In this document: piece after piece, positions 1 to 11,780 of the stretch | Layout of the letters: each line of letters opens with the position of its first letter | Position numbering within the stretch: the stretch's first letter is position 1 | DNA from: Apostichopus japonicus | Lineage: Eukaryota > Echinodermata > Holothuroidea > Aspidochirotida > Stichopodidae | Assembly: GCF_037975245.1 (NCBI RefSeq) | Contig: NC_092568.1 | Span: 31,201,501 to 31,265,500, forward strand | Direction: 5' to 3' | Length of the DNA: 64,000 nucleotides | The notes under the pieces: generated by a model | The model's database searches: none | What the model saw: only the letters and a program-made list of their open reading frames with translations | What the model was told of the DNA's origin: nothing | Translations under genes and position numbers: made by a program

Positions 1-29
1 TTTATCAAATTGGACATTCCTATACATAC

Positions 30-3000
30 CTGATTGAGCTGTTTTGCGTAGTTTGTCTGGGGAATGCTTACACCGGGAACATCAACACCCTGTACAATCC
101 ATCTCGGTATGTTGCCGTATGCGATTCTGCAAAATACAAAGAATACTTGGAATTATTATATAAAATTTACTATATTGGCCCTATATAATGCAGGCACAGG
201 TGATTGAAATAATCGATCCAGAAAATTCTCAAAAGTTACAGAAGTTTCCATGAGTCGAGAAAAGTAAGGTTGTCACTTGCCAGATGTGTAATATATGTGA
301 AATGGACGAATGATTCCAGTTTCACTTGCCCTTTATAGAAAACAAAAGAATGAGCAACACATGAAAATAGAAAAACAACAACAGCTTGACGAAAAACAAA
401 CATAGGTGAATTAATGAATGTGCGGTGTATATAGGCATGCTGGGCAGACATATATGGTCCTACATAGAAAGAAATAATTCTGTGTAGGCTACAAATATGA
501 TATAACTGGTAATTTTTCCAGGAGTCAAAGATATTGAGAAGAAGGTGGAATGGTGGGGTGGGGGTGGGGTGTGGATTTTCCATGACAACGTGAGTGTTAT
601 AGTCGAATTCCACTGACTTGAATTGTAAATTGTTGGGAAAAAAATTAACATTTCCCAGAGTTCAAAGGAGTTGGTAACCGGGTAACGTGGATCGAACGAC
701 ACCACGCCCATGATAATTGATCTTACATGACACTGACAAAAACATATCGATGTTTCAAGGTATTGATGATAATAAGTTTCATGAAAACATTTGACCTCGA
801 CGGTTTTATCAGCGTCGGTTTTCCCGACTGTCTTTTCTGTTACGTTCAGGGTTAGAATATTGGACTCACATGACAGAGTCTCTCCTATTTATCAACAACC
901 TGCCTGACAGAAGAGGCTACCGTCTTATCTGCTCTACAAAATTGTTGATCTATACAGTTTGCTTAGATTCATCAAACACACTCTGCATCTTCACAATGTT
1001 ATGAAAAGGAATCAATAGTGAACGGCACACAAAAGACTATAAAACTTAACAACGGGAATCGATAACACGTACAAGACGTTAATCACATAATTGTGCATGG
1101 AAACTCTGGGTGATATACCACCAGTCAATGGGTTCTATGGGGTGGCATTAACAGCCATGGAAACTTGAATGATTCTTGTTTGTTAGGCTATAGGCCTACG
1201 ATAACATGCGTGCCCTTGAAAGCTACTCCAAGATGCTAAGAGAAGTGCTAAGTATCGCCGATAGCAAAATTATACGCTGCAACACACGCATTTTGGTGCT
1301 TCCAAGAACTCACTTTTTGATAGTTTTAGTCCTTTGAACAATTACAGATAAGGAAACCAATCCCCCACCCACTTCTCTCTCTATTATGTTGTAGCTTTAA
1401 AATTTTGTTCATGTTTTTATTTCTAATATTTTATTTGTATCTATATATACGGGTCGTCCTTTATACGTGGACAAACAACCTTTAGAAACAGTTTTTTTGT
1501 TGTTAGTTTGAATAAAGTTTCAATACGACGAGATACTTCTATCTTCCACAAAGTGTCTGGGCGACACAATTGTCAGAATCGAAAGAAAAATTTAAATATT
1601 AGAGATATCTCAATAACATAATTTTAATAACCCGATTGAAACTTGTGACTCAGATGAACTGCGTATATTGACTGTCGGTGTGTCATCATCATCGTCATCA
1701 TCATTATTATTATTACTATCATTATTCTTATGATATTTCGGACATATATAGTTGCCAGCGACCCACCGAAACTATCTTGAGACCCACGTTTTGGAACCAG
1801 TATACTCTAAGCGAGTGTGTTAATTTCATTTTATTACAAATATATATACCCCAGTTTGTGAGGATTTCCACAGAAATCGAAATAAAGTATTTCGCATTAC
1901 GTCAGAAAATGTCACAATAAACTACAGTTAGCACTTTTAGTTGATAACAATACCAAATTAACTTCCCTGTCTACTTTGGCATGTTAATTATTATAGAGAA
2001 GTACTAATTACATGTCCTTCCTGGATCGACATGTAGAACCAGTGACAAAGTGTATAAATATTTATATAATCTGGAACACTAACAGACTATTTCGAAATCA
2101 ACTACTTACCCTCCCCCCCCCCCCAAAAAAAAAGAAAAGAAAGAAGAAACAGTGATTCTTAGGGATATTCAAATCTTCAAGATGAAAGAAGACAATCAGT
2201 CTGCTAAATTCAATAATCATGTAAAATGTTGCAGGTATCTCCAAGTTAATTTAAATGGTGTGTGTTTTACTCAAATATAGAACCCACCGAAGATAGAACC
2301 GACCAAGCAGACAAAGAACACAGTATAGTGTGGTTTTAGGCTTTACTGCAGGGAATTTGTGTCCGTTGTATCAGAATTTAGAGTGACCATTTAAATTTGT
2401 ATGTATGCATGTATGTATGCATGTATGAATTTTAGATCCTCCTGCAAGCAGGAACTCGCGAAAAAGCCATATTGGCTTATCAAAGCCGCAAGCTGACCGA
2501 AGTCAGTCTCTTAGATTCATATTTAACGTCCATGATTATGAATTGTCAACAACTCTGTATAACTGGACGATATACATTAATCTTGGAGTAACTCGAATTC
2601 GAGACTTTATGATTGAAAGGCAACGTCGTTAACCACTGAGCTAATTTCTTAAAAGCTAATTTCTAAGAGCTAAAAAAGAGCTAATTTCTAAAAGCTAAAA
2701 AAGAGCTAATTTCTAAAAATAAAAGGCTGTCAAGCGTAAAATTAGTTATAAAATTTCCGCGGCTCATATTTGAACCATGTATAAAACATTAAGCATGTTG
2801 TGAGGTGGTGATTTTAGCTCTTGGATTCTCAAAATGTGACCATCATTTCACTTCAGTGGTTATATATTTAACAAGTATGTAGCAAAATAGCGGTTCGCGT
2901 TTGGTATAATGCATCAGCCCCGCCTGACTTTCCGAAAACATCCACGGCAGTTTCGTTAACTTAACAAACCTAGCAAATCTCATAGCAGCATATATGTTTA

Positions 3001-3964
3001 TGAAGGGCAGCAAATAATAGTTTTTTTCACAAAGTTTAGCATATATATATCCCTCCTCCCGATAGGCTTGTTATTGTAATTTCCATCTCCCAACAGAATA
3101 GTACGCACCTTTTCACAAAGATTGTACATCGGGGGCCTAAGTTGGTTTTTCCATTAACTTAATTAGGCCTTTAGACAGAAACTGCAGTGTTGTTTTCGCG
3201 AAATATTTATTACTTTCAGTACTTGATTTATTCAATATATTTGTTCAATAGACTAAATTATATAAAATATAAGAAATAACATTAGTGACCGATGTATAGT
3301 AACATTATTATTATTCTTTTCCGATGCATTAAATTTGGTCTAAGTTTGACAACCTGAATGGATACAAAACCACACGTTACATATATGTGCAAGTCACTTT
3401 GGTGTTATGCATGGTTTCTAAACGATTAATGAAATAATCATAACCCTATACCATTAAGTCTGACTTTACTACAGTGAGGTCGAGAAACATCAAACCGAAC
3501 ACAAGAATAACGATGTTGTAGGTAGACAGTTACAGACCTAAGCTTGGTTTGATGTGAGGGAGGAGGGGGGGGGGGTGGGATATACTCCACATCATCGAAT
3601 CATGCGTCACGTTGCGGTCCCGGGATAGCGTTACGAAAACATTAAAACAAGCGACCAACTCTTCCCAAACAATTTAGAAATCAAACGACGAAGACGGATG
3701 TAGGACCACACCAAATTAAGGTAGTCATCAGTTCACGATTGTCACCCGAAGAAGGTTTCGGATAACTGGTAAATATGTAGTAACCAGTCTAAGCAACCGA
3801 GCTGAACTTAGATGAACTACATTGCTATTAAAATATAATTCCTACCTTTCGTCGAGTCGTTCCGGGTACGACCCATGGTACCGGACGTCAGGTATGGCCA
3901 TCCGTGCAGTCATATCGTCAAGTCCGTAGTGATGAGATGATGCTTCCCCGACAACCTCAACCAT
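30..3964 (-). CDS. Partial two-exon gene of unknown function (5' end)
   Basis: Two coding exons can be joined. Exon 1 is 3964 down to 3846 (119 nt): ATG with G at +4, an in-frame TAG four codons upstream, and 39 codons plus two bases before a GT donor. Exon 2 is 126 down to 30 (97 nt): acceptor TTTTGCAG, one base plus 32 codons, then donor GTATGT. The phases fit (2 + 1 base, giving Arg at the junction), leaving 72 residues and an open frame that leaves the window on the left. The product is soluble-looking, with no signal peptide or membrane segment. It holds acidic and His-rich stretches (VEVVGE, SSHHYGLDD), then RYHGSYPERLDER and GNIPRWIVQGVDVPG. I do not recognise the family. The 3.7-kb intron contains a SINE on the minus strand. 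The phase match and codon quality make it likely real; the function is unknown. Confidence 0.55.
127..3845 (-). other. Intron of the partial left-edge gene
   Basis: This stretch separates the two exons of the unknown gene. It holds a tRNA-derived SINE at 2401-2646, a short direct repeat of the SINE head (GAGCTAATTTCTAAAAGC units) at 2642-2715, poly-C and poly-G runs near 2111 and 3562, and simple HHHRHHHYYY-type low-complexity sequence near 1680. I see no other exon with good codon content and splice sites. Confidence 0.45.
2401..2646 (-). repeat. tRNA-derived SINE, copy 1
   Basis: Read on the minus strand, the repeat begins with a tRNA-like head whose box A resembles TAGCTCAGTGGTTAA and whose box B lies near GAATTCGAGTTACTC. 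A body follows that contains GACTTCGGTCAGCTTGCGG and GAGTTCCTGCTTGCAGGAGG, and the tail is ATGCATAC repeats. A second copy on the plus strand at 15790-16020 matches it along the body, which defines a dispersed family. It sits in the long intron of the left-edge gene. Confidence 0.7.
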
Positions 3965-4340
3965 AGCAAAACACTAGAGCACTCTTCTGTTATTGAGGGT
4001 AAAACTATAGTCAAACACTCTAAAGATCCATGTAAGATATGAAACAAATAAAGACAGACAAAAAACAACGATACTAGCTCTAGATATTGGCTTAAGTGGA
4101 TACTGGTTCTCAAATAGACACAGTACACTCCCTTGAATAACCTACTATTTACCTATGCTGTCTACCTATGCTTGCAGAACCACACGCGATGGTATATACG
4201 CACATATCGATTTGCGGGGACAAGAGTTACCGTAGCAACGAGACGCTATACCCTCTGCATGGGGTGCAAGGTTGGAACGTACACAGAGCTTTAACCTTCT
4301 GTTCATGCTATTGTCAAGATTCTACCGCCGGAAGACTAGG

Positions 4341-4519
4341 GTATAAATAAGGGTCACGCACCGTGAAGTATTTTATTGATAATGGATGAAATCACTACAG
4401 AGAATTATAATGACTCATACAGTGTTATACGTTATGACATGGCTATCGTTTCTTGTGTGCAAATAAAGGATTTCAGAGTACCAGCACCGAATCGAATATT
4501 ACAGACCGATCCAGAGTAG
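4341..4519 (+). promoter_or_regulatory. TATA-like box followed by a 45-codon open frame (weak)
   Basis: TATAAATA lies at 4341-4348 on the plus strand. About 34 bases after it an ATG at 4382 opens a 45-codon frame (starts MDEITTENYND) that ends in TAG at 4517-4519. The spacing is right for a transcription start near 4370. No domain is visible and the frame is short, so this may be chance in AT-rich DNA. It would make the region divergent from the unknown minus-strand gene at 3964. Confidence 0.15.
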
Positions 4520-5625
4520 TAAAGAAAGCTTTTATTTTAAAGAAAACTTTAAACAGAAGAGAAATAGCATAAAACGAAGATGTAACAACACAAAACATCT
4601 CATTGGGTTTGATATACGCGGTCTTAGTTTACTCAAGTTTTTATATTTATTAAGAAGAGAACATCCAATATGAAATAAACAAAACAAATAGAATGTAAAG
4701 AAAACAATGTGAGCATGCCGGTGAAATGGTCAAATCCGACATTCCGTTTTTGAGATCGCCCACGAAGCTTATAGCTTGAAGCTTATAGGCCTACACTTTT
4801 TTTTTGCCCAAAGCGACTTCGAAGGAAACACGGGAGTGATGTCATAGATGCTCATTGACAACAATTAAGATGTTTTTTCCCCACTCTTTTGTTTGTAAAG
4901 CCTATCTAAAACAGTGAAAAGAACAGGAATGTGTAATAACGGGTCATGTATGGCATAGACCTCGAATTAAGTTTGATTTTTTTTGCTGACCGTTGAAACT
5001 AGCTTTCAGTCCTGGTTATGAAATTACCCTTTAAACATCTATAGTCCATCAATAAAAGTAGCAGTTTCTCAGATAAAATCACAACACTAAATAAACCTAA
5101 AGCCATATATCACCAAGGTTGATAGTGCATTACAACTTAGTCAAGCCGACACGAATGCTGTGTTGTACATATAGAAGAACATAGTTGTATAAGAATTTGG
5201 AAAACAATACATTAACATTAACATTAGGTCTGCACCGAGGAGCTGACGTCACCATCAAGTTATCCTTAAAGGAGTATTCCAGAGATTCACCATATGTTTA
5301 AACACTGAATAACTTGATAAATCTATAGCGTTACAGGAGAATCATTGATAGAAAGTTAGTTCTGCTGGGAGCCCAAACATATCCTTACTCTTGTAAAATT
5401 TGCAAACATATTTGTATTCCTCTTTTTTGTAAGTTTATATACTTGTTTTGACTGAATTTATAACACAAATATTAAGAAATACGTATAACTTTCACTGTTA
5501 CTGGTATCTTCAGGATGGATACAGATGCAATACACTCTTAATTGCTAACACAAGGCAAAGACACAAAATATGTTTTATTTTTTGAATTTTATTTCTGCCG
5601 AGTCATGTGAGATATACTTGTATGT

Positions 5626-5698
5626 TTATATATATATATATATATAATATAGATATATATATATATATATATAAATAAATATATATATATATATATAA
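5626..5698. repeat. TA microsatellite
   Basis: Nearly uninterrupted TA dinucleotides with a few ATAAAT and GAT interruptions. It abuts the hairpin at 5704-5891, whose loop is also TA/TG-rich. Confidence 0.9.
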
Positions 5699-5703
5699 AT
5701 ACG

Positions 5704-5891
5704 TACTGAAAATAAACTTAATGTAATTAAATTTGAAAATTGGCAATATAATTAAATTGTGTGTCTATATACACGTATATATGTGTATGTATGTATATAT
5801 ATATATATATATTTACATACATACACACAGACACACAATTTAATTATATTGCCAATTTTCAAATTTAATTCCATTAAGGTTATTTTCAGTA
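5704..5891. repeat. Long hairpin: inverted repeat with 63-bp arms
   Basis: The left arm 5704-5766 (starts TACTGAAAATAA) is almost exactly the reverse complement of the right arm 5829-5891 (ends TTATTTTCAGTA). The 62-base loop is TG/TA simple repeat. It may be a palindromic MITE or a microsatellite-seeded fold-back. No protein is encoded; the short open frame across it is incidental. Confidence 0.8.
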
Positions 5892-6525
5892 TCATTATAT
5901 ATACAGTATACATTCTGACAACTCAATTTTTTCAATTACTTATTTACCCTTTGAAAAAAAGTAAACCAATTTGTGCGTGGTGCACCCAGTCTGTTAATTC
6001 TGACCTGTATTGTAACAAAGCCCTTGAGAATCTTTTATTTACATACAAATATGCTTATATTTCCTCTTCGCCCAAAGTATAATTACTGAGTGTAATCAAT
6101 TAATTTTTAAGGTATTTAAAGACTTAATTAGAGTTTACTAGAAATATTGTTTTACTGTTTGTATATTGAAAAAAATAAACACGGACATTTTACACGCAAA
6201 ACTGTAAAACAGTAAAAGGAAATGTTTTTCCTATAAATACCGATACCAAATTTATTTACTGTTGTTCATAGAGTATAAAAGCAAGACATTACGAGGGCAG
6301 CCACTCATACCAACATCTTTACTGATAGATCTGCTTATGATGCGTAGCTCTGTTAAACAGTTCAGTAAAACCTTTTGAACTGAATGTGAAGCATAGCTTT
6401 ATATTCCTTCACATATATTCACTGCAGTACTATGGAAGCCTATAATGACACCTGCTTGAAATTTTTCGTGACTCTTTTAAATTATTCATTCCTTTATCGA
6501 TGTTAGAGCTGTACATTATGAAATT

Positions 6526-6852
6526 TCCTCAACTGATGAGACATGAAATACCATTCCACAAAAATGAAAAATTATGGTAGGGAAATAAAAAGAAGAAACA
6601 ATGGAAATAAAGAATAAAAATAAGGTTCTTGGATCCTCAGCAGATGAGACATGAAATAACATTCCACAAAAATGAAAAATTATGGTATGGAAACAAAAAG
6701 AAGAAACAATGGAAATAAAGAATAAAAAAAAAAAGATTCTTGGATCCTCAACAGATGAGACATGAAATAACATTCCACAAAAATGAAAAATTATGGTAGG
6801 GAAACAAAAAGAAGAAACAATGGAAATAAAGAATAAAAATAAGATTCTTGGT
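6526..6852. repeat. Tandem repeat, three units of about 109 bp
   Basis: Three head-to-tail units begin with TCCTCAACTGATGAGACATG, or a close variant, at 6526, 6634 and 6745. Each continues through CCACAAAAATGAAAAATTATGG to a purine-rich AAAGAATAAAAAT end. The periods are 108 and 111 bases. Only a few substitutions and a small A-run expansion separate the units, so the amplification is fairly recent. Confidence 0.9.
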
Positions 6853-9055
6853 AGTCAATGATTTGCCTATGTGAAGATCATGAATAGCAGAAAATTCCAT
6901 CTAAATGATTGCAATGGCCAGGATATGTAAGGAATATCAAGGCAAACATGATGCGGAGGCTATTCATTCAAATATGCATATCACATTTCCTTCTCAATTG
7001 TTTTAAGCCACTGAAACATGAGTAATACAACATTAACGATAAACACGAGTTAAAATTAATCAGAATGAAAAACCATTTATTAATTTAATACTTTGCTCAT
7101 TATTGGCCACACATAAAAATTAAGTCAAACTCATCCGATCTTCCCGATAATGTAAGAATATAATATTTACTATCGATACATTATAAAATACTTTGACCAA
7201 CAAACATTTCCAATTATCCCTCTTTGTTCATTTCCAGGGAATATTAATGAGGTATGTAAGTATGGTTTTACAGAAACATTCATGAAGACTAAACAATTTA
7301 TAAATATGTGTGTCATCTGCCGATAATTGCAATTAAAACTTTAATGGAATCACTGAATTTGAAAGACCAAAAACAAAGAGCAAAAATTCAAAGTATAAAG
7401 CAATGCACTTATCAAGTATTCCTTTCTTTTCTGTAAAACTTTGTAAAACTTAATTATATATTACACCCAAGAAATTCTTTCAACCAACTTAAGAAAACTT
7501 ATGAAAATGTTTCGTAAAATACAAAATGAGCCATAAACTGTCTTGAAAGAAGGAAATAAAGAAACAGTAAAGATGGTTAAAAGTTACTCATACATATATG
7601 AAACACGTACATAGGTGTTACTAAAATACACACATATTTCCAACGTACCTACATCAGACGCACCCACGCATACATACACACATACATACATAGCATTCAA
7701 TTAAAGACAGTGCATCTATCATTACACAATTAAACCTCTCAAACATGAAAATGTAAGTAATATCCCATGGCCTACATTAAACATTTAACAGCTTTATTTT
7801 AACTATGATAGGTTTGACATTTAATGGATAAGATTGCAATCCAAAGAAACCGCAAAGATTCTATTTTTGTAAAACAAATAAACAAAGTCAGGGAAGCAGA
7901 AGAGATCCCTTCCATTAGCGCTACTGGTCATCAAATAGATGAAAACTAGCCTCAGAGTAATATCTTTGTCAGTGCAGAAGGCAAGTAAAATGCTATTTCA
8001 TATTCTGTATATGCTGATGAAACATAAAACCTCTGTTAATCATAGCTGTCCCTACAGCGATATGGACATGATATAAACATGGAAAACATTCGGAATAAAA
8101 GGAAACATAAAAATACAGAAAATGTGAGAATATCTGGCAACAGAAGTAATTTATTAGAAGACTTTTTAAACTTTTGATTTTGCCTTCCATGATAAAGATA
8201 AATAAACCAAACATCCAGCTAGGTTTATATGAAAGGCTAGACTGTGCCACCGATTACATCAATTTTAACATTCATGAATCATTGAACGACTCTCAAACAA
8301 TCTAAGAGATAAAGGACGGTACAACCACGTGGATTGAAAGTCGTTACCTGTGTTTCCCAAGAAATACAAACATTTGTGTCCCATAAATTGAATGTATCTT
8401 TGCAAGCCTGTGCAGTCTAAGCTTAATTTCATTATTCCTGTTGCTATTTTTAGTGGACTTGACTGACAGCTGTTTTTTTAACTTTTTCTTTCAGCTACCT
8501 TATCATGTCAGTCATGATTGAGTATAGTTACTCCAATATTGTACCAAATTAAATGCAACATGCCTCTTTTTATTTAAAACAAGTTTTTTTTGAGTGGTGA
8601 TGGTTGAATTATGCTCTTCAAACAAAATATGAGCCTCAGATGATGAGCCTCAGACTGTCAATGGGTAAAATATTGCTAATATTTTTCACATACTTTATGA
8701 CAGAAAGGTAAGTCTTGAAGAAGATTCTGATACACTAATACACAACTACTACACAATGAAAGTGGATCTTTATCAATACCAAAAGAGACGTGACATTTAT
8801 GCCCTAATTTTAACTTTTAAATCTCTAACTCTGTCATTTGGTAACCTTCTGTTGGACTGTGGCTAATCTTGCTTGTGTCAATGAAGGAGTGAGTCATTTA
8901 TACTAACCTAATACAACACTGGCAATAGAATAAATACCACAAACGACAAAACCTGACTAGATAATTCAAAGTTCTAAACATATCAGATATCTCTGTAGTT
9001 TCTTTGCAATACTTCAGCTTTCAATGCCAAATGACATTAAAAAAACAACCATGAT

Positions 9056-9061
9056 TTATTA
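9056..9061 (-). terminator. Candidate poly(A) signal of SLCO-like gene A
   Basis: AATAAA on the minus strand lies about 217 bases beyond the gene A stop codon at 9278-9280. It is the nearest canonical hexamer I see downstream of that stop. Its use is inferred. Confidence 0.4.
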
Positions 9062-9277
9062 ACGTAATACCTTTCTATGGAACCACAGACGATATTATAA
9101 AAAAAATTACTGAGTAATGTGCAAAGGAAAACCTTATAGAATAGTTGGTGGAGAAATGAAAACATAAAACCAAACCCTGATCTTGTTTGTACTCAAAAGT
9201 AACAATGATTCTTTCAAGAAGCGAGAATTTTACGTACACAATTCCACAGAAAGACAAACCGATGATACAACGTAATG

Positions 9278-9340
9278 CTAGGTATTTAAGTCTTCCTGGT
9301 CATCAGTTACACTGGTCAGGGGTCTGCGGCCATCAGATTC
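9278..9340 (-). CDS. SLCO-like: Last coding exon of SLCO-like gene A (20-residue C-terminal tail)
   Basis: A 63-base exon follows the acceptor TTTGATTTCTGACAG at 9341. It reads in phase 0 from the donor after codon 669 (GAA|GTAAGA at 10474) as [20 protein letters not shown] and then TAG. If the intron were retained, the frame would stop after about 15 foreign residues, so the splice is favoured. A polar, acidic cytosolic tail in its own small exon is also what gene B shows. Confidence 0.75.
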   Translation of the reverse strand, partial: ESDGRRPLTSVTDDQEDLNT

Positions 9341-11724
9341 CTGTCAGAAATCAAAGATATATGTATATTTATGTTTCAGTACAGAAACTTAAAATATAGT
9401 CAATGCTGTAAAGTAGCAAATGTAGCACCATCACATACCTGAAATACTTAAGTTTTATATTAAAAAGTCCATAATTGTAGTAAATATTATTTTGAGTAAT
9501 CCTCACAGGGTTTGTTAAAACTGGGCAACAAGAAGCTGCATTACAACTTTTTATGGTAATATTTACTGCAAGCAAAAGGTACAGATATTTTATCAACTGT
9601 AGAGCTTGCCCGACATGTTTTCACAGCTTGAAGACAATCTCAGATTACTGTTAGCTATGCTAACTAAGTTCATCCTCAGAAACATGTAGGTGAAGTACAA
9701 GTTTAGTATTGTTATCTTTTTGAAAAAATTAACTTTTCATTCAAGTGAAGTTCTTCCACAAGGTTCCATGAATGTCTTTAACAGTCACAAAGAATCACTA
9801 AGTTTGGCAACAAAAAAAACAAAAAAAAATGATGGTCTGTAACATAGCCAAATTGACTTTTGGTTTAAAATCATCCTTGAAGAGCCTAGGCTTCCTACAC
9901 TGTCATAACCATAATGGATACTTCAAAATGTCCAGTGATGAAACACTGACCAATGACAAAAGAGTATCAAGAGAAACCTATAATATATTAAACATCCTTC
10001 CCTGATTAAGACCCACCATAAGGTCAGGGTTTCTCAAATAATTTTCTAAAGGGCCAGAGAGGAAACTTGATTGGAGGAAATGGCTAGAGAGAACATAAAC
10101 CTCATTATAACCTAGTGAGTAATGTGCATGATAGGCCAGTAGGGCAATGAAGCAGCATAAGGCCCCATTGGTCTGCGTGCCCCATTAGCGCAGGCTTGTG
10201 GACCAAATTGGATTTGGTCCCCAAGACATCAATTGAAAAACCCTGCTGTAGGTGTTCCACAGGAATTTCTAGAGACTCCTCATGCTGCCTATAATCACAT
10301 TAACTTTGACATTTGAAGAGATGTAAGATTGTTGTAAATGATAAAGACACCATGCCCACTCTGATGGTAGATTTGATGTTTCTCCATTGCCAGCAATGTC
10401 TGAACAAAGAGCTGTTAGAACAAACAAATTAATGAGAAATGAATGAATAAAATAAATAACAGAGAATTCTTACTTCCAACTCTAGCTTCTTATCTCTGTC
10501 TTGAATACAGATCACCAGAGCAGCGAATATCGTAATCAGAAGACTAACGAAATGTAATAATGTGACAAGTCCGTTCATACTCAAGCGCAAGAGGACGTTA
10601 TTGTAGAGGAGGCAGTTGCCTTCGGCTCCAGAAACAGTTTGATGAAGGATGCAACAGGCATCTATGACTAATCCAAAGAGAAGAGGCGATGGTATCTGAC
10701 CTGTAGGGTAGTACGAAGGACAACAAAGAAAAAGCCATGAAAAACATCAGAAATACAAGGCTAAAGTTGATTTTACAGTATGCTTGACTTCACTGATATG
10801 TTTGTCTTGATTAACAGATCAGTGACTGACAACCTTTAAGAAACAATTTGGTGTTTTCTGAGTGAACAAACACTTTCTCATCAATAAAAGCATAAAGTCA
10901 GGACCTCCTACTTAAAAATTTATCTAGCAGGACAACTAAAATCTAAAGTTTGAAAAAAAGGATAAGGTGAAGAAGCCTTGACAAACAAAACAATCAATTG
11001 TAATGCTAAAATACTCTAATCACTGCTTCATGTTTCCTATATACCGTTGTAATGAAGAACAGTTTATATACCTACAGCTGCCTTGTTACTTCTTTCTATC
11101 TCCATGTTTCAGCAAGAAACAAGATTTGATTCCACTTCAAAAGTCATACTAAGTATCATAATACAAAAGTGATGACCATTGTCAAACTGGAACACAAAAC
11201 ACATTTTTGGGCTCACTTACATTTTCTGAAGTGGGTTAAGTACAACATCTCATCTCCCTACATGTTACATGTAGGGAGATGACATAATGACTAATGAAAG
11301 AAGAAATTTAAGGTACTATGTAATGTATTCTGATTAATCTTCTCTGTTTTACTATATAACAACCTCTATCTCTCACCAAAGAGCTTGCCCATGACATTCC
11401 CGATGGTCAATGTAAGAGACCTATCCTCATCAGTGACACATCTGTGGAGCAAAGTATTTGTAGATATTGTAAACAAAAGTTAAATCAGAAATTCATCCTT
11501 CTCTCTCTGTCTCTTCTTTTAACTCATCTTAACATTTGACAAAGAATTCAAGTGACCTTTGGGTGAGACACCCCTTTTCAAGGAATTCCATTTTATAATC
11601 AAAAGAAAATAAGTTTCCGGCTCTGCCAACCCAGAGGATAAGTTACCTAGCGTTGCTTTGCAAAAAATATGCAATGGCAACAAACATGTATATATCTATA
11701 TATATACCTATATACATATATCTA

Positions 11725-11780
<56 letters not shown>

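Larger units (their letters stand above)
3965..9055. other. Intergenic stretch without a supported gene
   Basis: No exon-like coding sequence with good splice signals was found between the left-edge gene and the 3' end of SLCO-like gene A. The stretch holds a TATAAATA box with a 45-codon frame behind it (4341-4519), a TA microsatellite (5626-5698), a 188-bp hairpin (5704-5891), a three-copy tandem repeat (6526-6852), and otherwise AT-rich unique sequence. Reading frames here are short and lack recognisable domains. Confidence 0.5.

Noticed and set aside
4168-4350. 60-codon plus-strand frame starting MLAEPHAM
   Set aside because: No domain, it overlaps the TATA-like box, and it has no splice or homology support.
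9187-9399. Plus-strand frame of 70 codons
   Set aside because: It is the shadow of the last exon of gene A on the other strand.
10300-10415. Candidate last exon of gene A just after exon 8 (acceptor TTCTAACAG at 10415)
   Set aside because: It implies an intron of only about 58 bases and yields a hydrophobic, unlikely tail; the exon at 9278-9340 has the right phase and an acidic tail like gene B.
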